Assembly (NCBI RefSeq): GCF_000247815.1
Contig: NC_021672.1
Span: forward strand, 69,042,926-69,106,925
Origin: Ficedula albicollis
Taxonomy: Eukaryota; Chordata; Aves; Passeriformes; Muscicapidae
DNA length: 64,000 bases
Direction of reading: 5' to 3'
Shown: in pieces, positions 55,234-64,000 of the stretch
Position numbering within the stretch: position 1 is the stretch's first letter
Layout: every line of letters starts with the position of its first letter
Translations under genes and position numbers: made by a program
The notes under the pieces: generated by a model
Told to the model about the DNA's origin: nothing
Database searches by the model: none
The model's input: the letters and a program-made list of their open reading frames with translations, nothing else

Positions 55234-58200
55234 CTGGGGGGAAAAAAAAATATCTGATTATGCTTGCACAAACTAAGATATATTAAACAACTTCAAAGAC
55301 AACTTGCAAGGATAAATATTTTTGAAAGGATGTTTTAATACTTTCCTGCCAATAAGGTGTGAGCAAGAAAAAGCAAATTCTCATTTATCACTTATGTAAC
55401 ATTTACCTGTTCTTTATATATTCTATCACCCAAGGTCAAACACTGTCTTGTTTGAATGCCATAAGGAATTTGCCTTAATCTTATAAAAAATAATTATTTT
55501 ACCATAAAGGGAATGTATTCCCATTGATGATTTGTTATAGAATGGATTAAAGTAAACACTTATTAGTGTGGAATATTAATAAGTGACACTGAGTACACAC
55601 ATCCACACACACATCCACGGCAGCAATGTGACGTGACTGGCCTTTATCCATGTCATATGAGAACACAAATGCATTACATTCAAAATTAATGAGGCAGGTT
55701 GTAGAGAGGAAGAATGGACCTGTATTCATATCATGGCTACCTTCAAAACTAAGCAAGGAAAAGCAAGAAAAACTTAGGAATAAATAAGCAACGCTCTCTC
55801 CCTCCTCTCCTCTAAAAGGCACAATGGGGTACAATTCTAAGACAGAAACATTCTAGGCTCCAGGCTGAAATAAGCTAAGAACCAGTAACACCAAGGGTTA
55901 AACAATTAGTCTTCTCAACATAATGGAAAGGACAAAGTAAAGATCAAAACCTGGGGCTGAGCTGTGAGTAGACTGGGTTGAAATGGAAAAGACCTATATT
56001 AACATTTTTGAGCAGACACCTTTTGTAGCTGCAGAAAATGTCTCACTAGCACTGAGGCTTGGTTTTAACATCCTAGAAAAATCTCTGAAATGCTAGGCAC
56101 TGACATCGTGCTTGAAGAAAATTACCACAGTCATTACAACCAAAAAAGGAAGCAATTGAAACTAAATTAGGCTGAAATAATCACTTAGGACATGGAAATC
56201 ACATGCAAAAAGCCTATGGTAAAACAGTCATGCAAGTCTACCCTGACACAGATTCTAGACCTTCAGCCCCATTTGAGAGAAGACATAGATTTAGGGCCTT
56301 TAAAAAGATCTGTTTAACCTGTTTAACCCAATGAATTCAAAACTGTGTGGTGGTGTAACTCACCACTTGCATATTTAACTAAACCAGCGTGGGCTTAAAT
56401 CTGCTCCCATTTCATTTTTACAATAAAAAGCAGAAGTACAGAAACTATTAAATATTTCACTTACTGCAGAAGAACTTAGTTCCTTACTCTAAGTGCTTCA
56501 TATAAGATTTAGGTAACTTTTTCATAAGATTCTTCCAACAGATGCTCAAGATTTAACTGGCAATTCAGTATAAATCAGTACTCCAATAAAAGTCCACCCG
56601 TTTCACTAAAGCAATTCATTCTGAAAATCAGCAAGCAGTTTTTCACTTGTTATCAAGGCATTCCACTTTCATCTGAACAGCTATGATGTTAAGCCTGATT
56701 TTACTCTAAGTGCCATTTTACCAGTCTGCATTTCAATACATATTTGTGAAGCTTCCTTTGATATACAAATTCCATTATTTGGCTACAACTTTTGTAACAT
56801 TTTTTTTATACCACCATCTGCAAGGATAATTGAGAAATTCAGTTCTGGTAAGTCAAGTAGCTAGCAGAGCTGCAAGTACTGAATTTCTCCTGTAATTAAG
56901 CAAATCAATTTACCACAGTCAAGAGTGAATACATTTCTTAATATTCAAGCTACACACTTTCCAAAAGACTATTTTTTACGTTTTTCAACAGCACCAATTA
57001 CAAACCACCCTCCCTCTGTTCCCTCACTGCTCATTCTTGACCCTGACAAAGCACAGTGCTCTGGGTTGACACCAAAACCATCTAGGGAGGAAACTTCTAA
57101 AACAATCTGAAGTATTAAAAAGCAGGTATTTTTTATTGCAGCACACTGGACACACAGAGGCTATTTCCTCCAATCTGATCTGTTGCAAAACTTTACAGAA
57201 GGATATTTACTCCATGATCATAAATATTGATTGCAGTGTACTTCCTGGCTAATACGTATGCATCACTTTTCCTAGAACTGATTTGCATGCATCCACCTCT
57301 TAGTAGGAGTCCTTTTATGTTTCTACAGGATCCTCTGAAGAGAGTGTTATACATGAGCTTACATTTCCTTGAATTTCTCTTAAGGCATGCACTGTTGCCT
57401 CTTTTTACACAACTTCCACAAAATCAACTCATCATGTATTCCTCATTATCTGTTTATCTGGTTCCAGCTACATGAAGCATCCTTTGTGTTTACCTACACA
57501 TTCTTTTATCTAGTTCTTTAAAACACATTGGTCCCTAACTTGAACATTACATTCTGTTCCTTTTATCAAGGTCAATACAGATGTCTAAGTTGGTCTTTGC
57601 ATGTGTTTGGGAGATGGGTATAGACACAGAATGAAGCTGGCAAACCAATTCAGGTATGGATGTATTTTCCCTTCTCTCCCAAGCTTCACTTTCATGCCCC
57701 TGCTCTGCTTCACTGACCAAATGCACTACTGCCCACAGTGAAACAACATGAGAAGCAGCACGTGGATGGGAGGAAGACACCACCACCACTGGAGATTAAA
57801 CCTGGAGCCACTGAACCAGATCAGCAGCATTTAAGCAGGGTTTTTAAGTCAGGCTGAGTTGAAAATATGGAAGACAAAGAAGAGGAGGCAAGAAATTAGG
57901 AAACATACTAACATAAACCAAATGCTTTATGTGTCTTTTCACCAACAGAATATTGCCATTCACCTGTTCAAGAAAACAATTAGAATTTCTAGTGTCAGAT
58001 GGGAAAGGGTAAAAAGAGGAAAAAGTGCCTATAACTCTCAAAATCTTTGTTAATTTTCTTTTCTAGAATTCCTTATGCTGTCTAGCCTTATGTCAGGGGT
58101 TTCTTCTGCCACTGTGAGAGGGTAAACTTGCTTTAGTTATACTCTTGGATTGATGACTGCTAAACAAATCAGTTTTTACCCAGATTTAGTCAGCCTCAGG

Positions 58201-58559
58201 ATGATGACTAAGCAAAAGATCTCAAGTATCAGGGTTTATATTCATCAAAGTAATTCTGTAAGATTCTTATCTCTTTTTAATGCAGCAAGCACAGGAAGGT
58301 GAGAACATATGACTTAAACTGGGAGGAGTTTCATAATCATCATGATGGAAATTGTGAGGATAGTGAGTGAGCAGATCCCACATTTTTATCTGCTCCTTTG
58401 TTCCAGGTGTAAGGAGTTAAAGAACACAGTTGCTGTCTCAAACACTGTCACAGCCACAGAAGGACTTTGCCACGAGTTAAGCACAGAATGGAGTGACAGG
58501 ATGGCGATAGCTCCAGGCCTGGCAGAGGTGAGATTCTGTTAGCTCATTCTGGGTAATGC

Positions 58560-59285
58560 ATCCAGACAAAAATTCCCATTACGGAAATGTGGCTCAAGAA
58601 GCAACTCATATGCACAACACTGGTCAAACAAAGATCACCCCAAGTTCTGGGACAGCTGAAATCTGCCACCACCACCAGCCACTGAAGCTGGCTGAAAATG
58701 CTTCCCTGGATAGCTGGAACTTGGACTGTAAGATAAGCCACCACAGCAGGAACGTGAGATAAGATAAAAGGGGTGCTACTATCTGAGTGCTACCTCAGAT
58801 CTAGGGGGAGGTGAACAAAGCTGGGGCAGAAGAATGTACAGCCCATAATGGACACAGCTACAAAATTTATGGGCCACAAGGAAAACCAGCTCAGCAACTG
58901 TGATGAAATCAGCTTGGACTTGGTAAAACGTCGTTCTGGCAGGGGGAGATTGCAACCACCTACTCAAACAAAGAGGAAGACTGACTAGAAGGACTACTGA
59001 CTACAATTAGTATTAGAAGCAAGGGAATCAATTAACCAGTAGAATAGTAAACTGTGTAAGCCAATGAGCAGTAATTTGATTTTTCTGCTAATATGTATGA
59101 AAAGACCTGGAGATTCCCACTACTGAAAAGCCCAGGGGTGAAGAAGGATCAAAAGGACACTACAGGTGGTGGCTATCTTCTACCTGATCTCTTTTCCATT
59201 TCTTTCTACCTTTCTCCCTGACATTCTGTGTTAAATAAAATCTGTATTATTGACTTCAGCATATAATCTTGTTTGTACCTTAATT
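58560..59285 (+). mobile_element. Candidate avian ERV solo LTR
   Basis: A non-coding block with GGCAGGGGGAGATTGCAACC, then a CCAATGAGCAG box, a TATGTATGAAAAGACC stretch and a poly-A signal (TTAAATAAAATC, about 59232). This order resembles an avian ERVL-type LTR. Ends and target-site duplication were not identified. Confidence 0.4.
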
Positions 59286-59434
59286 TGGGCAGAGGCACAT
59301 CTCAATAACTGGATCTTAGCATCAGGAGTATTGTTTTTTCAGCTGTAAAGGGAGCTGGATCAAGCACATGTAGCTCTTGAGTAGGACAAAAGAGAACACC
59401 TCCACCCTTTCTAGAAGCATTCTTACAAAAAACA

Positions 59435-59492
59435 AGTAGTTGTGGAATCTCACATGCAGATTTAGTAGTTGTGGAACCTCACATGCAGATTT
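59435..59492. repeat. 29-bp tandem duplication
   Basis: AGTAGTTGTGGAA(T/C)CTCACATG at 59435 and 59464. Confidence 0.9.
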
Positions 59493-61470
59493 TGCTTGAA
59501 CCAGGCCAGGACACCACAATGCTAACAGAAGTAGCAATGCTGGTCTCCTTGCTCCTTCATTTCTATCCCTTGGCAACAGGAAGATTTGTGCTGCCTTGCA
59601 ATGAGCTGGATTAGGGATTGCAATATGGACTCAATGGGGTTGTGCCAGGGAAGAAAAGTGTTTCCCCCCACTGGCTACAGGCTCCTGCATCTCTTTAAAG
59701 GAATGCTAGGCTGCATTTGAGGTGGGAAAATCATGGCCCCTTCTTAGTCTTCTTCACAAGTTACATGCTGCATCCACAAGGGCATCTCAAGCCATTCAGA
59801 GGAATGGATTTATAGCTTATCCAGTATTATTTCCAACTCAAAACTCAATTTCCTGGGAGCACATTTGAGACCACTGAAGCCTCCCAAGACAATAGGAGGA
59901 GATTGTTCTGGTTTGCCTCAATTTTGACTCATTTGTGTCTTCGCTGTTGCAGACAGGTTTCAGAGCCAATTTAATAAAGCCACTGGATGATCATTTGTAG
60001 ATCCAAGAGGGTATTTTTGTTAGTAGATGCAAAGTGCTTTACTAAAAAAAGGAGGACTTAATAGTTCCCTTTCTTCAGATTAAATCAGTCAAAAAACCCA
60101 CTAGTTTTCTGAAAAAGAGCTCTCTTTATTAAATAGAGTGCTCAGAAGCAACTGGCAATTTTACCTGCAACGACATAGTCATTACAGAATAAATAATTAG
60201 GGTTTTGTACAGCAATCTTTCCCAGTTTTACAGATGTTTTGCTTGAAATTCTAACTACACAGATTTCAGAACAAAAAACATTAACAGCAAGTTACACACG
60301 CAGTTACAACATCTAAAACATGGACACACTAAATAAAACTAATAAAAGGCATGTCAGAGATTGAAGGCAGCACCAGCTATAAGATTTTTAACATAACTAC
60401 ACAGAAAATTAGGGTGTTGCAACTGTGAGCTACACATTCTTTTCTCCTCTTGCTCTTTCTGTAGATACCACTAATACTTGCAAGGCTTTTCATTAAAATG
60501 CATGGATTTGAGAGTAAGCTGGTTACATTTACACCGGTCATGTTTCCCAGTTAAGAACAAACACTTAGAAAACTTAATTTGAGAGGCAGTATCATGTGCA
60601 ATAACATCTGAATCAATTTTTTAAATAATTACTGCTTTCCTCTTGCTTCTCATTAAGCCACTACTGGTGCTGCAAAATTGGCAACTTCTTCAAACCAGTT
60701 TGTTCCAGAAAAAGCTGCTCCCATCTAGTTGTGACAGCCTGCTGCTGCTAGTAGAGGGGAGATAGGTTAAACCAATAAGCAGGCACATCTCGAGGGAAAA
60801 CTGGCACCTACTGCCAAGATATCAACATTCCAACCCACCACCAATCTAGCAAGAAGTTTATTAAAATTATAATTAATTAATTGTTAATTTAAATTCTTTT
60901 AAATCCTTTAAAATGCAAATAAATGAAAAGCAGACAAAGACTATTAGCTGTAATCCCCCCTCTGGAAGAGTGTTACAGGCCAGTTTTTATGCTGCAGTAC
61001 ATTGACTTTCTTGGAAAGCACTGCAGAGCTGAATTAAAATATTTCAGCTGCTCTGTGAAATGGTTCATTGTCCTTGCTATACATGCCCAATCTTCAAACA
61101 TTTTAGACAGCGTGTGTTAGACTTCAAAAATTGTAAATTTTGCAAGCATTGACTCTCCAGCCACTCCTGAATCCCTTAAGAAATTCTGATGGCAGAGTTT
61201 ACATTCACATCCAAAGCTGTCCAATGTATTTTCTTCAACAACACAATTGTAAGAAGTGTCATGGGAAACAAAAGGAAACATTGATATTGTGGGATAGACG
61301 ATGTTTAAGTACAAGATGATGAACACCAAGTCTCACTGTCTTGCAATGAACATGCTTAAATGATGATGCAGAAGCTGCCAACAAACCAATTGTCACTGCT
61401 GACTGTGATGAGCATTTCTTTCATCAAAATTAAAACACATTCTTTCCAGTCCTGAAATTGTCAAGTATTT

Positions 61471-61558
61471 CCAAATGGTATGTAATAAATTCAGACATAT
61501 GACATGCAAAGACTTCCAAATGGTATGTAATAAATTCAGACATATAACATGCAAAGAT
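61471..61558. repeat. 44-bp tandem duplication
   Basis: CCAAATGGTATGTAATAAAT starts at 61471 and 61515; one G/A difference. Confidence 0.95.
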
Positions 61559-64000
61559 TTTTAAGATTCTGTGATATTCTTGCATCAGTTTTTCTGATCA
61601 GTCAAGTATTTAATTTTGAAATAACATTCTGAAAGTGGGTTTAATGCTGTTTAGATTTATACATTCTACTGAAATAGCATTTTGCAGTTACTCTAGGATC
61701 TTGACAACAGTGCTCAAGTGCATTGCATCCATGTGTTTCTGGAACAAGGAAATTAATACCTTTCTCCATAAACAGCAGCATGTTAACATGTTATAATTAA
61801 TTTTTTAAAAAAGATGACTAGGATTAAAAAAAATTGTCAGAATCTCTGGTATGAAGATGCCTTAGACCCTGCCTTAGAGCACAACACAGCTAACAGTAAT
61901 TCCTTTGTAGCACTACATTTCATACTCTGGTCTTCATCTTTTTGAGTTCTCATCTACCACCAGCTGTGAGTTCAGCAGTTGCAGTACAATGCATCTATTC
62001 CCAGAAATCACAGCTATAAAACCAGCAGGTTAGCAGAGCATCATTTGGACAGTTAGATCCAGTCACAACCCAAAGAACCAAGCCCTTCTCAGGTACTGAA
62101 GAGTTGGTTCTTTTTAATTCTTTGTTGAAAGGATGAAAACTTCACTCCAACATGTGACACTCTTAAGTGTTTAGGCCATTTCTGTTTAGCCTCAGCTAAT
62201 ATTATTCCCATCTACACTGAGCAGATGTGAAGATAAAAACAATCCTCAAAAATAACTTCTAAGAATCTGGATCATACTAAGGGAACCAGATTAGACACAA
62301 TAGTGGGGACAACAGGTAACAGGCTTAACTTAGAGTATTTCAGTATAAATGTTATCCAAACAGGAATGATAATGCAACTCAATGCCTCTGACTAGCTCAT
62401 GTTACCCAAGTGTTCAAATGCATCCTTCCAACCTGTTCCTTCACAAGCCTCCTCCCATTCTCAGTACATTCACTACTTAGTAACTGGAAACTACCTGAGA
62501 GACTCAGCAAACCACCTTCTTGGCCCTCATTTTCCAGCCATCAGCCTCAGGGGAGCAATTCAGGTGCCTAAAGAGACATACCTAATTTCAGGGTAATATC
62601 CTGCCTGGCTTCCAGCTACTATTCCAGAAGGAAATAGGGCTCCTGTGGATTGTGCAGCACATCTACCAGCCCTTCTTAAAATATTACAGGCATCCCAAAA
62701 ATTCAGAAATGGCAGAAGTTCAGACAGCTGAATTTCAACTTACCTCAATATTCTATGCCATGTATTTCTGATATTGTGATTTTAAATTTCTGCTGGAGAA
62801 CACAACTGAGGCACACAAATCTTTGCACCCTAACAAACTGCAGCCTTTATCCCCAAATGAAAACTAAGTTTAAAATGCTGAAGTGTCAATGTTCAGAGCC
62901 ATCAACTTGTTAACTGCAGTGTTCAGGGCATCTGTCTGTATTTTGCAACATGGATATTTATTTTGAAGTTCTCAAGGACATTTCTCCTCAAGGACAGAGT
63001 TCAGAAGTCATCAAGACCTCTGTTATGTCTCCCTCAAACAATCTCAAAATACAGATTACGGTGATGAAAAATATAATGGAAAACTCCATCAACTTTATCT
63101 GTAAAATACTTGTGCAGGGAATGGCTGTTTAATAGTACATAGAAATAATATGTTGATTTAAAATAATAGGTTCTGCCTTTGTTTAGGTTATTTTGTTTGG
63201 TGAGAGGATATAGAAATTAATTAATGTCTCTAATCAATGTCTCTTCAATATATTCTTCAACAACAGTATGGTAATAGCACATTTATATCCAGGTACACTA
63301 TCCAGCACTTAGATCCCCAAGAACAAGAAAGAGGAATTTATGTATTTATCAATAAACTCTGAATATTTTAAAAGCTATTATATAACAAATACTTTAACCT
63401 GGCAATACTTCTAAATTTTCTAGATTTATTTTTTTAAAGCTTGCTGTTGACAGGGACAGAGACAATGAAAAGTATAAAAAATATTTGATTAAAATTTCTA
63501 GTAAGAGAAAATAATAAAGATACCTATTTCCTGCCATTTACATCAGATAAATCTGAGAGCTCTGTAAGATATTATTAATGGAAAAAAAAGTAAAGCTCCA
63601 AGCCATTTAATTTATTTAAGCAATATAACCCAAGACTCCCAAATCCACTCTATTCTGACTATATGTTATATTTAAAAGCTGTTTTATAAAGCTTGTCACA
63701 GGCAGGATTTTTCCATCTATGAAAAAGCATCTCTTAATGGCAGCACAAAACTAATCCTGATTTATTATGCTGACTCCATAGAATAAAATTTTGCACCTTA
63801 AAGATGGATAAAGTTTCTTTGCAGTGTTGCCAAGTTTTAATACCTTCAGTGGGATTCATCTAAATGTTTCACAGTCATTGCAGACATAGGTAATAGTTAG
63901 GTCATGAGTGGTCTCTTGTTAAAGCAGATGTTTACACCTGGTCAGATTAATTAGACCTTAAAAACATCCACTTCTTTCCAGTATCTACATTAACACTTAT

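Larger units (their letters stand above)
55234..64000 (-). other. TRIM24: TRIM24 intron 1 (partial)
   Basis: About 8.8 kb upstream of exon 2, AT-rich, with no exon-like segment encoding the RING start or a signal for the first exon. It contains an LTR-like segment (58560-59285), short tandem duplications (59435-59492, 61471-61558) and otherwise unremarkable intronic DNA. Confidence 0.8.

Overview
The window is nuclear DNA of a vertebrate, most likely a bird. Several CR1 LINE 3' ends are present, CpG-rich islands alternate with AT-rich intronic DNA, and TRIM24 is laid out with compact introns. It is a draft assembly with four N gaps (2958-3045, 4064-4461, 8998-9058, 11632-11661) and five pure poly-C runs totalling about 7.4 kb. 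I regard the runs as technical: one is joined directly to the 13-base tail of an Illumina adapter.

Layout. (1) About 1-5 kb: GC-rich DNA with minus-strand CR1 copies and a broken, intron-containing RAD51-like pseudogene on the plus strand, with remnants of exons 3 to 7. (2) About 5-15.5 kb: CpG-rich islands (6.13-6.26, 8.76-9.0, 11.23-11.5, 14.25-14.45 kb) separated by the three large poly-C runs, then an exon-like cassette at 14815-14915. No complete gene can be read here, but it looks like the torn remains of a GC-rich promoter or gene region. (3) About 15.6-17.1 kb: AT-rich DNA, probably TRIM24 3' UTR and flank, interrupted by a poly-C run inside a T-run. (4) 17145-55233, minus strand: TRIM24, from RING-encoding exon 2 to the stop codon in exon 19. 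Every exon was placed by reading-frame phase and AG/GT splice sites. (5) 55.2-64 kb: part of TRIM24 intron 1; exon 1 lies beyond the window.

TRIM24 encodes a chromatin-reading transcriptional co-regulator with RING, two B-boxes, coiled coil, an HP1-box motif, an LxxLL nuclear-receptor box, PHD finger and bromodomain. Without exon 1 the window gives about 916 complete codons, in line with the 1050-residue human protein. Two things stand out. A 2.9-3.0 kb block carrying exons 12 and 13 is present twice in near-identical form with a poly-C run at the junction. Splicing both copies would break the frame, so this is most likely a false (haplotype) duplication. Also, a conserved acidic residue in the PHD finger reads as lysine.

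The introns hold many young tandem duplications (periods 29 to 409 bp), a nested three-copy duplication at 46.4-50.4 kb whose middle unit lost 293 bp between 18-bp direct repeats, two candidate LTR-derived segments, two plus-strand CR1 fragments and two CA repeats. I found no evidence of an exotic new system. The most useful signals are the RAD51-like relic, the damaged GC-rich island cluster and the assembly errors.
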